Below, one piece after another: positions 46,013 through 58,174 of a DNA stretch of 64,000 nt. The DNA lies in contig UESW01004557.1 of the NCBI GenBank assembly GCA_900491605.1, positions 1 through 64,000 of the forward strand, given 5' to 3'. The notes beneath the pieces were generated by a model. The model was not told the DNA's origin. It saw only the letters and a list, made by a program, of their open reading frames with translations, and did no database searches. This DNA comes from Calamus simplicifolius (Eukaryota > Streptophyta > Magnoliopsida > Arecales > Arecaceae). Position 1 is the stretch's first letter, and every line of letters starts with the position of its first letter. Both the position numbers and the translations under genes were made by a program.

Positions 46013-47500
46013 ATTGATGTGGGTAAGTCTATCAGCATCAATTTGCTACTGAGAAACATGTGTCGTTGGCATGTTAAAGCTTTTGTAAAGATATCAGCTA
46101 TTTAAAGACCAGTAGTAAGATGAGGAAGAGTGATAACATCTCGAGTAGAGGCATCCCTAATATAATGACAATCCATCTCTATGTGCTTTATGCGTTCATG
46201 ATATACTGGATTTGCAACTATTTGAATGGCACTGGTATTATCACCATGAAGGGGAGTAGGTTCAGTTGGAGGAAATCCAAGTTCAGAAAGAAGAACTCGT
46301 AACTACATAATTTCAGAACAAGCTACAGACATGGCTCTATACTGGCCTCCGTGGAAGATTTAGAGACAGTCCTGCTTCTTACACTTCCAAGAAATAAGGC
46401 ATCTCCAAAAAAAATGCACCAGCCTGTTATAGATTTTCTAGTATCCTGGGCTAGGCTAATCTGCATCACTATAGGCAGTCAAATGAAGAGCAAATTTTGT
46501 AGGAAAAAATAACCTACAAGTAGGTGACCCAATTAAGTATCGAATAATGTGACGACTGCGGCAAGATGAAGATATCTAGGTGAGTGCATAAATTTGCTAA
46601 CTATATGGACAGCTTATGAGATATCGGGTCTTGTGATTGTTAGGTAGATAAGATTACCAACAAGTTGTCTATATAGAAAGGATCAGGCAAAAGCTCGCCT
46701 TCATCTTTGCAGTATTTTACATTCACCTCCATTGGCATATCAACGGCAGTAGAATCATTTAAATCAGCTAGTTCAATGAGATCTTGAATATATTTATGTT
46801 GGTTTAAGAACAAACCATGATCTCGAGAGTGAACTTCCAGTCCCAAAAAATGTGAGATGTCCAAGATCTTTCATTTGAAATGTACTATGCAATATTTTTT
46901 GAAGCTTAGTGATCAGCCCATTGTCATTACCAGTGATGATAATATCATCAACATAAACTAAGAGAAAGTCCATACCAGTGGTTGTCTTGTAAAAGAAGAG
47001 TGAGGAATCATATTGACTTTGCATGAAAGAGAAAGTGAGAAGAGTACTGCGAAACTTTTCAAACCAGGCTCTAGGTGCCTACTTTAACCCATACAAAGAG
47101 CATCGTAGCTTGCAAACTTCATGAGAATCCATCATTGACATACGGTTGGAAGTTTCATGTAAATTTCTTTCTTAAGGTCCCCATTCAAGAAGGCATTTTT
47201 TAGATTTATTTGATGTAAAGGCCAAGATTGAGAGGATGCAACAGCAAGAATGGTTCTCATCGTGGTCATCTTAGCAACTGGTGCGAATGTTTCTTCATAG
47301 TCGAGGCCATATTCTTGTTTATTGCCAAGAGCAACCAATCGAGCTTTGTATCTATCTAGAGAGCCATCAGACTTGAGTTTCACAGTATAGACCAATTTAC
47401 TACCAATGGACTTAACATTTGGAGGACAAGAAACAATGTCCCAAGTATGATTTTCCTTAAGTGCTTAAAGTTCTGCTTCCATTGCTTTTTGCCAACACTC
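46013..47500 (-). pseudogene. Copia pol: reverse transcriptase and RNase H
   Basis: Minus strand YKARLVALGNKQEYGLDYEE, ETFAPVAKMTTMRTILAVA, KNAFLNGDLKKEIYMKLP, FLLVYVDDIIITGNDN (active site YVDD near 46950) and HFLGLEVHSR. RNase H toward 46.1-46.6 kb is heavily broken (SITGWCIFFGDAL, SKSSTEA). The FAPVA and YVDD boxes are intact but frames change between them. Confidence 0.88.
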
Positions 47501-48701
47501 ATGTTCCATACTTATAACAAGTAGGAATGAAAATAGAAGACATGGTAGTAGATATAGCTATAGGGGTTAAAAAACCATACCTTTTAGGAGGTTTGTGAGG
47601 TCTAGAGCTTCTACGAAGAGGAGTTGGATCATCGAAAATGGGTAGAACAGGATCTGATGTCACAGGAAGATGTGGAGGAACTTTAGTAAGACATGTAGGA
47701 GGATCATATGCGGGAGGAGTGCGCCTACGATAAACATAACCCGATTTAAACCTTTGTACTGGTGTTGGTGACTGAGGAAAATATGGTAAAGTAGATAGAG
47801 AAGGGAATTCGAAAGTTTGTTGGGCGCTAAAGAATGGCTGATTTTCAAAAAAAAATGACATTCCTAGACACACGAGTTCGATGGGCATGAGAATCATAGC
47901 AAAGAAATCCTTTTTGAGTTCCAGCATATCCTAAGAAATCACACTTGATAGATTGGGCAGTAAGTTTATTTCTCTCATGCGCAAGAAGGTGAACAAAAAA
48001 AACACATTCAAAAATATGAAGATTGAAATAATTTGGTGCATACCCAAACAAAAGGAAGTAAGGAGAATCATTATTCAAGTTGGAAGATGGTAATCTATTA
48101 ATCAAATAAACAACAGTAGATAAAGCTTCACACCAAAAATGAGAAGGAACACAAGACTCAATTAGAAGAGTGCGAACAACATTAAGAAGATGTCGATTCT
48201 TTCTTTCAGCCATATTGTTTTGTTGTGGAGTGAAAGGACAAGAATGTTGTGATATGATCCCATCACTTTGAAGAAAAAATTAAAATTCATTTGACATGTA
48301 TTCATCACCTGAATCAGACTGCAAGATTTTAATTTTGGCAAAAAATTGTGCTTCAACTAAAGCAAGAAAGACTTTAAATACAGAGAAAACCTCACTCTTA
48401 GACTGAAGAAAATATACCCAAGTAAAGCAAGTGAAATCATCGATAAATGTAACAAAGTATTTGTAATGTTCATAAGAAATTACAGGTGCAATACCCCATA
48501 CATCAGTGTGTACGAGTTCAAAAGGCTTGGTTGTGCGGGTTTTATGCAGTGGAAAAGGAAGTGTTTTGCTTTTACCAAGTTTGCAAGATGCACAATCAAC
48601 CATATCATTAGAAGAAGTGAATATTTATTTTCAAGTAAACGAGAGTTAAGCAAGACTCGAAGTACATGAGAATTAGGGTATCCTAAACGTCTATGCCACA
48701 C
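47501..48701 (-). pseudogene. Copia pol: integrase and linker
   Basis: MWHRRLGYPNSHVL...CASCKLGKSKTLPF is the HHCC zinc module (48550-48701). FELVHTDVWGIAP, FVTFIDDFTCFTWVYFLQSK and ILQSDSGDEYMSNEF give the DDE core acids, followed by ERKNRHLLNVVRTLL and the copia-specific LFGYAPNYFNLHIFEC. Integrase upstream of RT marks Ty1/copia. Frame breaks near 48.2 and 47.85 kb. Confidence 0.88.
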
Positions 48702-49020
48702 CTGATTATCACATTGAGCAGCATTACAAGCAACATAATTCGATACCGAGAGAGGGAGATAGAAGCAAAGGAAAGAGATGTCCCACTTTAGGTCCCTTCG
48801 TGATTATCTTCCCAGACACTTGATCTTGCATAAGACAATCAGAATTTTAGAATTGAACAGTACAATTATTAACTAATTGGCTGACTGATATAAGATTAGT
48901 GGATAGCTTAGGAGACTCAAAAATAGTATTAAAGAGGCTAAAATATCACCAACAGCTATGATAGGTAAGGAATTACCATCAGCAATATGAATTTGAAGGT
49001 CTTTGTTATATTTTTGAACA

Positions 49021-50055
49021 TTATTTAAAGGTAAGACAGTGTTGGTCATATGATGGAAGCACCAGAATCAAAATACCAAGGTTTAATATTAGAATTTTGT
49101 TACCTGAAAGGCCTAAAGCGGAAAGGGCAAAAACTATCATTTGTTGGACCATTTCAGGAGTAATAAAAGACTGACCTGGACTAAGGGCATTGGAGGGACC
49201 AACCGAGACATTATAGGCAGTTTCAGATTTCTTTGGAAGCCGAGTGGAACAATCTTTGATGATATGCCATGTTTTCTTATAATAATTGCATAACTTTTTA
49301 GTACAATCAGTAGCAATGTGCCCAAATCCTTTACAACTATAGCACTGGACATTGGTCATATCTCTGCCTCCTTTAGACCTTCCTTGAGTAGCGTAGGCAA
49401 TAGGAATTGGAGTAGAATTTTGAGCATTCTGCTCTAAGACAGCTTGTATAATGAGCCGTTGTTTTTCCTAAGAAGCTCTCCTACACAAATATCCAATGAA
49501 GGAACTGGTTCTTTGTTCATCAGGTTGGACCCGATTGCTTCAAAATTCCTCCTTAACTTCATTAAAAACTAGTCACGCTTGCTAGTCTCATGCACACTTT
49601 GGATAGCAATGAGTCCTTCAGGAGGTACACTTGCGTACACAATATCAGTATACTTAGCCCAAAGATTTTCAAAGATAGAATAAAACTCTTGGATTGATAT
49701 ACCTCCTTGAGTGAGTTGACCCAACTCAAGTTCCAATTGAAACCTTCGTGCTATATTGCTTTGGTTGTAAATTTTTTTTCTAGTAATCCCACATTTCTCT
49801 AGAATTCTTATATGGCTTGTGATTGAGAAGTATGAGGGTTCCACACTTCCAAGGATCCAAGACATAATCTGAGCATCCTTCACCTCCCATTTCATATTTC
49901 TCCTTCTCCTTGTCGCTGTTAGGTGCAGAATTTGTCCCATCAATATGACCCCATAATTCCTTTCCCTTGACAAAGATTTAAAACTGAAATGCCCAAATAG
50001 AATAGTTCTTGCCATCAAATCGAACCAGAAAATATTCAGATGGCTCCAAAGACAT
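49021..50055 (-). pseudogene. Copia gag
   Basis: Starts MSLEPSEYFLVRFDGKNYSI at 50055. After a frame change, KWEVKDAQIMSWILGSVEPS, ARRFQLELELGQLTQGGISI and LIAIQSVHETSKRD follow (UBN2-type gag). VQCYSCKGFGHIATDC at about 49300-49350 is the CCHC zinc knuckle. Broken by several frame changes. The first 23 codons recur at 59.84-59.91 kb. Confidence 0.85.
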
Positions 50056-50159
50056 GACTCAACCAGAAACAAGAAAACTAAGAGCTCAAGTCCAAGAAAC
50101 AGAATAGAAAAACACAAAAAAAAAACCAAGAATAGAATACTAAGATTTTGGAGTTAAAC

Positions 50160-50780
50160 AAGGAACAGACACCCATTCAGACACCTCTGGATGACTCGCT
50201 AAGTGGGTGGTCAGGTTGGGCAAATTCGATGTTTCATTCTGACCAAGGTTGGCCCCATTAAATCCCAAGTCTTAGTGGACTTCTTGGTCGAGTGCACCTG
50301 GACCAAGGGGCAGCCAGAGGAACCCTCTCCAACGGCCCTGGATGTTGAACCAAAAGGAGCAAAAGAGATCTAGATTCTTTATGTTGACAGTGCATCAAAC
50401 TCCCAAGGGAGCGGACCAGGCTTTATTCTTGCAAGCCCGAAGGGGATGGTAGTAGAGTATGCCTTCCAATTTTTCTTCGAGGCCATTAATAATCAAGCTG
50501 AGTACGAAGCCGTGCTGGCAGGAATAAGACTTGCGCAGAAGCTCGAAGGAAAGCGCCTCAGAGCCTTCATCGACTTTCAGCTAGTCTTTAGATAGATCAT
50601 CAGAGAATATGAAGCTCGAAACCCCATCACGTCTCGTATTTGAATAAGGTTGATCATAGACCTCCACTCTGGCTTACTTCTGCATCAGCTACATCCCTAG
50701 AGGTAAAAATGCCAGGGTCGATGCCTTGTCTCGGCTGGCTACCTCGGTGGACAACGCCTTAGGGAGGACCTACATTAAAC
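50160..50780 (+). pseudogene. Gypsy RNase H (Tat type), copy 1
   Basis: Plus strand VLVDFLVECTWTKGQPEEPS, ILYVDSASNSQGSGPGFILA, EYAFQFFFEAINNQAEYEAV and LRAFIDFQLVF correspond to the second RNase H of Tat elements. The first acid motif reads VDSASNS where VDGASNS is usual. A TAG follows KEI near 50371 and others occur later. It joins the copia leader at about 50160. Confidence 0.8.
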
Positions 50781-51365
50781 ATCTGGAAGTCCCAAGTATC
50801 GATGCCATAGAAGAGGCCTTGCTAGTTATAAAGGATCCAACTTAGATGGACGCCTACATCCGTTACCTCATTGATGACACCCTTCCTGCTGATCACGCAA
50901 AGGCTAGGTTACTCAAATGGAGAGCTTCTAGATTCGTAGTGTTGGATGAACGACTATACAGAAGGTCCTCCTATCCTCTCCTCAAGTGCATAGGCCCTAC
51001 AGATGCCAACTACATCCTCCGGGAGATTCACGAAGGCATCGATGAAAACCACCTGGGGGATAGGTTGTTGGTGTACAAGGTGCTCCATCAGGGGTACTAC
51101 TAGCTCACCATCCGAGAAGATGTAGCTGAGCTAGTCTGGAAGTATGACAGTTGCCAATGACATACATCCAACGGTAGCCCATTTCTCAGCTAAGCCCGCT
51201 CTCATCTCCTTATCCTTACGCTCAATGAAGGATGATATCCTTTGACCATTCCCCCTAGCCTTCGGCCAGCGGAGGTTTCTGCTTGTTGCCATCGACTACT
51301 TCACCAAATGAGTCGAAGTTGAGGCACTGACATGAATCACCGACCTGGAATGCGGACAACCTCCG
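50781..51365 (+). pseudogene. Gypsy integrase fragment, copy 1
   Basis: MDAYIRYLIDDTLPADHAKA, LYRRSSYPLLKCIGPTDANY, REIHEGIDENHLGDR and VYKVLHQGYY stop, then YDSCQ where CDSCQ is expected, so the zinc site has lost a cysteine. The core survives only as LLVAIDYFTK and fragments. The C-terminal part is absent. Confidence 0.8.
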
Positions 51366-51459
51366 CATATACTACCAATGATGCGTAAGGATCCAGTTGA
51401 TGGGAATAAAAGGAGCTTCAAATACTCTGTCTCATCATCCAACTTACTTCATAGGCTGA

Positions 51460-51910
51460 AGGTCAGATTCCCAACTATATTGGATGACTCCAGTGGACCC
51501 ACAGTCGGAAGACGTCGACCTTCCAGCCCACTGTCACTGGACGATGATAACTTTTTGGCTTCACGTCGTACACTATGTCGGATGACTCTAGTGGACCTAC
51601 AGCTGGAGACATCGACCTTTCAGCCCACATTCACTGGATAATGACAAGTTTCCAACTTCGCATTGTACACTATATTGGACAGCTCCAATTGACCCACAGT
51701 CGGGAGACGTCGACCTTCCAACACAGTTGCTGGATGACAATAACTTTCTGACTTCGCGTCGGATGGGTACACTCGATTCACAGTTAAAAGACATCGACCT
51801 CCCAACTCACAGTCGTCGGATACCCATTTTCTGACCCTGCGTCGGATGAGTTTGATTGACTCATAGTTGGAAGACGTCGACCCTCCTAGCTTACAATCAT
51901 TGGATGCCCC
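51460..51910. repeat. ~100-bp tandem repeats, 4-5 copies
   Basis: Units contain GACTCCAGTGGACCCACAGT, AGACGTCGACCTTCCA and GATGATAACTTTTTGGCTTC with increasing divergence to the right. Lies in the element between integrase and the antisense ORF. Confidence 0.85.
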
Positions 51911-51914
51911 TGAA

Positions 51915-52085
51915 ATGGTCTCAATAGCCATCGGGTTAGTCTTAGTAGCCCTTGGGTCGGTCCCAACAGCCTCAAGTCGGTCTCAGTAACCTTCGAGCCG
52001 GTCTCAGCTGCCCCCAAGCCGATCTCAGTAGCCCCGAGCTGGTCTCAGCAGCCCCCAAGCGGTCTTAGTAACCCTTGGGTCATCT
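51915..52085. repeat. ~24-bp tandem repeats
   Basis: About seven copies of CCGGTCTCAGCAGCCCCCAA-like units follow the 100-bp array directly. Confidence 0.8.
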
Positions 52086-52530
52086 TCAGTTGGCCTTCCG
52101 AGTAGGACCCCGACTTGGCCACCCAGGTTGTGCCTCCAATTGGCCTCTTGGGTAGGACCCTGACTCGACCACCTAGGCTGCGTCCTTTAGCTGACTTTTA
52201 GGGTAGGACCCCAACTCAATCATCCGGGTTGCACTCCTAGCTGGCCTCCTGGGTAGGGCCCGACTCGGCCACCCGGGCTGCGCCCTCTAGCCGCTTCCCA
52301 AGTAAGGCCTCAACTCGGCCACCCGAGCTGTGCCCCCAGTCGGCCTCCCGAATGGGTCCTGACTCGGCCACCCAGGCTACGTCCTTCAGCTGGCCTCCCA
52401 GGTAGGACCTGAGTCAGCCACCTGGGCTGTGCCTCCAGTCGACCTCCCGGGTAAGGCCCGACTCAGCCTTCCGAGTAGGACCCAACTCAGTCACCCGGGC
52501 TGCGCCCCCAGCTGCCCTCTGCAGCTCCAA
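52085..52530. repeat. ~55-60-bp GC-rich tandem repeats
   Basis: Units of GGCCTCCCGGGTAGGACC, GACTCGGCCACCCGGGCTG and CGCCCCCAG. The same unit is found in the family LTRs at 45.43-45.69, 55.88-56.28 and 57.40-57.60 kb, and in the second copy at 61.94-62.39 kb. Confidence 0.88.
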
Positions 52531-52959
52531 GTCGGTCTCAATAACCACTCGAGCAGTGTTCCAGCAACTCTGGGTAGGACTCCAGCAGCCAATGGGTAAG
52601 ACCTAAACTCAATTCATAGGCAATAATTCGACAACCTTCCTCAATGGGCTGAAGGAGTCTAATCCATCTCTTGCTAGTCAAAAGATACGCAGCTTTGCCT
52701 CCAACCTTGCTTGAAGGCTCTTCCAGAGAGTCGAAGCACTTGGCTGTCGCTGCGCCCATGAATTCATGCAAGGCAGGCTCGAGTTGTTAACCCCAGAAGT
52801 GACACAAGGAGGATAGGATACTTTAACACGAAGGAGTTAGGGGCCGAAGCCAGCATGCAAATGCAAAATGCTAAGTGTCCAATACACAAAGAGACCAAAT
52901 TTCACACAAGGCAAGGTATACGTAGTACTTAAGAAAAAAATTCTTTCATTAATGATTGA

Positions 52960-55310
52960 ATGCATTACATACGAAGGAAGCCAATCAAAGTTGGATTACA
53001 AGTGAAAGCAAAAAACAAAAATACAAAAGCAAAATGCAAAATACAAAAAGGCCGCCCTATGGCTCAATGGGCCCCGGCGGAGATCTTTCCTCGGCAGGTG
53101 TGGGGCCATCTCCTTCTTCGGCCTCGACGGAGTCGCCACCGCCGCTTGTGGCTTATTTTGCCTCCTCCGTCGCTGGTGCCTTTGCCAACTCTTCCGGATC
53201 CTCGACGGTGATGTTGTCGAGGTCGATGATGTTGAAGGCCTAGGCGACTTTGTTCTTGCATTCCTCAAGCCCCTTGAGGAATGCATCGCATGTCGCCTCT
53301 GTGACCTCACCGGCAAAATCTGTGGAGCTTTTGTATAGCTCCACTGCCCTAGTAGCCTCCTCCCTAGTGGCCCATGCCTCAACGTTGGCATTGGCAGCTC
53401 TCTCCTCGGTGCGCTGGGCCTCCGCCGCATCCCGAGCAAGGGCCTCTGCCGCATCCACTCTCAGGCCGAATTCCTCGAGCTAAAACTTGAGGCTGGCCAC
53501 CTTCGCCATGGCCTTCGCCAACTTCAGTTCGGTGGTCTGCGTGCTTTTGATCTTGGCCCAGTCTCCCTTTCTACCCCTACGAGCTACACCTCTAGCTCAT
53601 GGCTCGCTTCCTTGGCGGCCTGGAGTCATTGCTGCCCCCAGGCTCGAATGAAGGCCAGCTACTCGACCGCCTTCTTGGCTTGCGCTCGGGCAACGACTAC
53701 CTCCCTTCGGGCGAGGCTGCAGGAATTGATGGTCTGGAGTCAAGCATTTCTCAAGGTGAATGTGCCACACACCACCTACATGACGAGGAGACAAGTCAAA
53801 ACACTATGTCGCAAAGAAAAGCAAATTCAAAGTGAGGTGAACAAAATTACTTACTCGGAGTAATGAAGTGTAGAGGCCGTCCAGGACCTCCAGGATGCTC
53901 TGACAGCAGAGCTCCTCTTGGACTTGTGGCAGAAAGGTGCGCTCTAGTAGCCGCTCCACCAGACGGCCGTTGTGCAATGCTAAGATCCTTGATGGGGGAA
54001 CCATTGGGCTTGTGGGCTCGCCCACCATGGGATGTGCCATCGTTGGTCCAGGGCCCCCACTACTTGGAATGTGGGCTCGGGTGCCGCCGTCGCTATATTA
54101 CTCCCGGCACGTGGAGAAACCCCCACTACCCTTTGGCTCTGCCATCGCTGGAGTTGCTCCGATCGGGGCCTCCACCAGGGCTGCCTCAACCAAAGCCACC
54201 TCGATCGGGGCCACTATAACATGGACCGCCTCCTCATGGGCCCCCTGACGCTGGCATGGGGGCGACGTCGAGGATTTGGGCGAGGCCTTTTCAGCTCCGG
54301 CCTCCCTGCATCGCCGGTCGCCTCCCTTCTTTTCTTTACGACCCCCTTCAACTAATTAACTGTGAACTTCATTCCTGCAAAAGATAGAGGGTCAAAATAA
54401 GCATCAACATAAATAAGAGAAAAAGAAGCCCTATGCTCACCGAGGGTCAGCGCCGGACTCATACTAGCCTCTTGGAGGTTCCTCTTTGACAGAAGCTCTC
54501 GGCAAGGAGAAACCTAGGAGGACAGCAACTAATCAAAAACCTCCCGGTCCCTTTGCTCTACTGCTAAGTTTTTATTTGGGGACAGGTCTAGGTTCCCCCA
54601 ACTCACTCTCAATCCCTTAATATGGGCGTAGGAAAATCGAAATTTTCATCCCTTGATGGAGGAGGGGAGGTCGAGTTTCATAACCCTACCAGGTCTAGGA
54701 GAGAAGACCCACCATCTAGTTTTAGAGGGGTGGTGGTGGAGGCAGTACATGACCCGGAACAAAGAAACCCGAGCCATAGGACCAAGATAGTGACAAAGAA
54801 CAATGAAGGCACAGATGGTCCAAAAGGAGTTTGAAGCCAACTATGCCGGGACAAGCTCATACCTCTTCAAGAGGTTGATGATGAAGGGGTAGAGAGAAAG
54901 ATGGAGGCCTACCCTAAAGAACTCGTACAATGCAATACCTCCGGATGGCAGGCGGTCACCCTATCGCTGGGCCCAGAGATAGACAATTGTATTCCTTTCG
55001 GAATCCTATACCTAGACCTAAGACTCGCTACGTCCTCAGGGGTCATAGTGGAGCAGACGCTCTTCGGGTCAGGCGAACTAGGCATGGTGGCCGGAGGAGA
55101 CGCCAGACGGACTACAGCAGTCGAGGGCTCGTGGATAGTTATCCCGCCAACCCTATGACGCCGCACCAAAGGAACCTCATCCTCAAAGGAGGAAGAGGAG
55201 GAGGAATAGACTATGGGCCTCTTGCCCTTCCTAATGTGACTAAGGTCCATGGTTGACCAAAGAAGAAGAAGAAGAAGAATGCGAAGAAAAATGGAGGACC
55301 AGGAAAGCAC
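52960..55310 (-). pseudogene. Antisense extra ORF of the gypsy element, copy 1
   Basis: Minus strand, opposite to this element's pol. Upstream part (about 55000-55160): PLVRRHRVGG, MTPEDVASLRSRYRIPKGIQ and DRVTACHPE, matching the N-terminus of the Transposase_28-type ORF at 27.9-30.3 kb. Downstream part (53240-53458): a charged coiled coil, MDAAEALARDAAEAQRTEER, and FAGEVTEATCDAFLKGLEEC, resembling the C-terminus of that ORF. The middle is frameshifted, with probable introns. Function unknown. Confidence 0.65.
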
Positions 55311-55797
55311 AAACTCAAGGGAAGCTAGAAAGGGAATTCTCGTTTCAAAGGCACTGGAAGCATAAAAGGTTCAGCAGAGGAGGCAGGATACCTTTTATAC
55401 TTGACTTTCAAATTGTCCCGCCCGATCATATGGCCACATGGACTCTCGCATTTTGGGGCAACATCCCAACCATCGAGTGACCCCTCACCACCCGAGGTGC
55501 AACACTCCAGCAGTGCGTGAGAAGGCGCGATCTGCAACTAATGATGGGACATTAATGACGACACCCCAATAATAGCATGCCACTTTTTGTCGTCTGAAGG
55601 GTGCATCGATTTTGCAACTATAGCTCATTGTGCGTTGGCTATATCGCATCATATGCCTATCCTTAAATATGAAAAGACCATGCCTTTCGAAGAGCATGTG
55701 CCTGGCTCCGTAGTTATTGGCACACGAATCTCAACACAGTGAGGCTCTACGCTCCTTTCAATTGGTGGATGCAAACCACATGGCTGCAATGCTTAGG

Positions 55798-55811
55798 AGC
55801 TGGGGGGCATC
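55798..55811 (+). other. Polypurine tract
   Basis: AGCTGGGGGGCATC immediately before the right LTR, plus strand, consistent with the element's orientation. Confidence 0.65.
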
Positions 55812-56954
55812 TGCTGATCAACGACAGAGATCATCTGATGAAGCCGATAAGGTCACACCTGATCAACGATGATGATCATCCTTTAGAGTACTCCAGTCGA
55901 CCTTCTGGGTAGGACCTAACTCGGCCATCCGGGCGATGCTCCAGCCGGTCTCTCAGGTAGGACTCCGACTCGGCCACCCGGGCTACACCCATAGTTGGCC
56001 TCTCGAGTAGGGTCCGACTTAGCCACCCGGGCTACACCCCCAATCGGCCTTCAAGTAGGTCCCTGTCTCTCAGGTAGGACCCATCTCGGCCATCCGGGCT
56101 GCGACCCAACCGGCCTCTCGGGTAGGACCTCGACTCAGCCACCCGAGCTGCGCCTTTAGCTGGCAACCCGGGTAGGATCCGACTCGGCCACCCGGGCTGT
56201 GCCCTAGTCGGCCTCCCAAGTAGGACCTTGACTCAGCCACCCGGGCTGCGCCCTTAGTCGGTCTCTCGGGAAGGATTCCTTACATGGACAGCTCGTACGG
56301 CTCAGCCAGACATGCAGACTGCTCACATGATCTCCCACGATCCAAGATCTCAATGAAAATGAAATGTGGGAGACAAACCTAGTGGTCGCTCAAATTTAAT
56401 AGGGCCTACCAACCTTGCTGTGGCCATCCATATCTAATGGACATGTCCCATTAACCCTTCTACGACCACCCATGTTTGACAGGATCTGGCCCACCAACCT
56501 TGCTGCGGCCATCTAGGTTTGACGGGACCTGGCCCACCAACCTTGCTGCAGCCATCCATATCTGATGGGACCTGACCTACCAACTCTGATATGCCACAAG
56601 GGAAGCAAACCACACTATTGCTGCCCTCACCGCGCATTCTTTGATAGGTGGTTACATCTCGAGTCTCACAAATATTCATAAAATGGGTAAGAGGGATCCC
56701 CGATCAGGTGAGACAACAATACCTAAGCGTACGCTCACATAGAGCACTTCCTTCCAAGTCTCTCGAGCTTTCTTTCAAGCTCACGGCTATTGCCCATAGC
56801 ATTAACTTGAGTATTGGATGGTTCCTGTCGGAATCTTTGGCCCTCGAGACTTCTTGCAGGCACTCAATCAAGAGAAGCTCGTTGAAAGATCCTTGGCTCA
56901 TTGGAGAAGGTGACCAAATGCTCACCGACGATCGAGAAAGGTGATCTAGCATCA
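55812..56954 (+). repeat. Right LTR of the 45.3-57.0 kb element
   Basis: Starts TGCTGATCAACGACAGAG, ends GTGATCTAGCATCA. Compared with 45333 it lacks about 25 bases after the first TG. Contains the GACTCGGCCACCCGGGCTG array and a CTCACCGCGCATTCTTTGAT block shared with 57.8 kb. Confidence 0.8.
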
Positions 56955-57258
56955 ATAATTATAATCAATAGTTATCATGTTTATTTATAAATCTTTCAGC
57001 TTCTGTATTTTTCATAAAGTTGTCCCTTTGATATTTGAAACTTTTGTCATGTATCTCATAGTCATTTTATTTTCTATATTTAACTTTTTGTGTATATGTT
57101 TTTTTGGTGTTTGATATTGATTGCTTTTGAGTCGGTGCTTATCTTTGATTAGCTTTGTCCTTTCTGGGTGATATGTTTTTTGCTTGATTCCTGCTTCTTG
57201 AGAAATTTATTTTGCTAAATTGTGAGATCATCTTTTTCAGTTGTACCATGTTCAGTTC
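56955..57258. other. Host segment between two gypsy LTRs
   Basis: Parallels 19570-19880 (TTCAGCTTC, GATATTTGAAACTTTTGTCATGTATCT, GCTTGAGAAATTTATTTTGCT-like blocks). No ORF. Confidence 0.7.
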
Positions 57259-58150
57259 TGATGTGGTTGATAAAGCCACCCTCAATCAACGATGGAGATT
57301 GCCTGGTAAAGCCATGATCAACCAACACAGAAATCATCTGACGGAGCTAATAAAGTCACGCCTGGTCAACGGTGATACCAGCTTTTCGAAGCATCCTCAA
57401 TCGGCCTTCGGAGTAGGACTCCGATTTGGTCACCCGGGCAACACCCCCAGCCAAGAGGCTCAGTCACCCGGGCAGCACCCCCAGTCGGCCTCTCAAGTAG
57501 GACCCCGACTCGGCCATCTGGGCAGTGCCCCCAATCGGCCTTCCAGGTAGGACCCTAACTCGGCCATTCGGGCTGTGCCCCAGTCAATCTCCCTGGCAAG
57601 ATCCCTCTTAAAGGATGGCTCATATGACTCACTTACCATGCGGCCTCCCACATATGATGGGACCTAGCTCACTAACCAACTGCGGCCTTTCACGTCTAAC
57701 GGGACCTGGCCCACCAACCAGCTGCAGCCACGTACACCGGATGGGACATGTCCTGCCAGCTTTCACATGCCATGAGGAAGGCACACTTCGCTTTTGCTGC
57801 CCTCACCGCTCATTCTCTACCAAGTGGCTATGTTTTAAGACTTCTGAATATCTATAAAATGGGTAAAAGGAACCCTCGACCAGGGGAGTCAATAAGCCCA
57901 AGTAAGACACTCAATCTAAGCAAACATATGCTCACACAGAGAACTTTTCTAAGTCTCTCAAGCTTTTTTTCAAGCTCACGACTGTTGCTCAAAGTACTAA
58001 CTTGAGCGATGAAGGGTCCCCATCGGAATCACCAGCCTTCAGTATTTCTTACAAGATCCCAACCGGAGCGGAGCCCATCGAAAGATTTTAGGCCTGCTGA
58101 AGAAGGTGATCGAACGCTCATGGGTGATCGAGGAAAGTGATCTAGCATCA
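57259..58150 (+). repeat. Left LTR of the second gypsy element
   Basis: 892 bases, TGATGTGGTTGATAAAGCC...GATCTAGCATCA. Clearly related to, but well diverged from, the LTRs at 45333 and 55812. Confidence 0.85.
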
Positions 58151-58153
58151 ATA

Positions 58154-58174
58154 GATTGGTGCGCCGAGAAGGGG
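58154..58174 (+). other. Primer-binding site of the second gypsy element
   Basis: TTGGTGCGCCGAGAAGGGGG just after the LTR. It is similar to, but distinct from, the TGGCGCGCCAGG site of the other two elements. Confidence 0.65.

Larger units (their letters stand above)
45333..56954 (+). mobile_element. Damaged Tat-like gypsy element containing a copia insertion
   Basis: A partial left LTR (45333-45697), a minus-strand copia element (45698-about 50160), then gypsy RNase H and integrase, UTR arrays, an antisense ORF, a polypurine tract and a right LTR (55812-56954, ending GATCTAGCATCA). The rest of the left LTR, gag, protease and RT are missing. Flanks GTTGT and ATAAT do not match, so the original target duplication is not preserved. 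The insertion splits a host segment that is continuous at 19.3-19.9 kb. Confidence 0.75.

Noticed and set aside
53597..54355. Plus-strand proline/serine-rich ORFs
   Set aside because: Opposite to the antisense extra ORF; GC-rich by-products, with no domain recognised.
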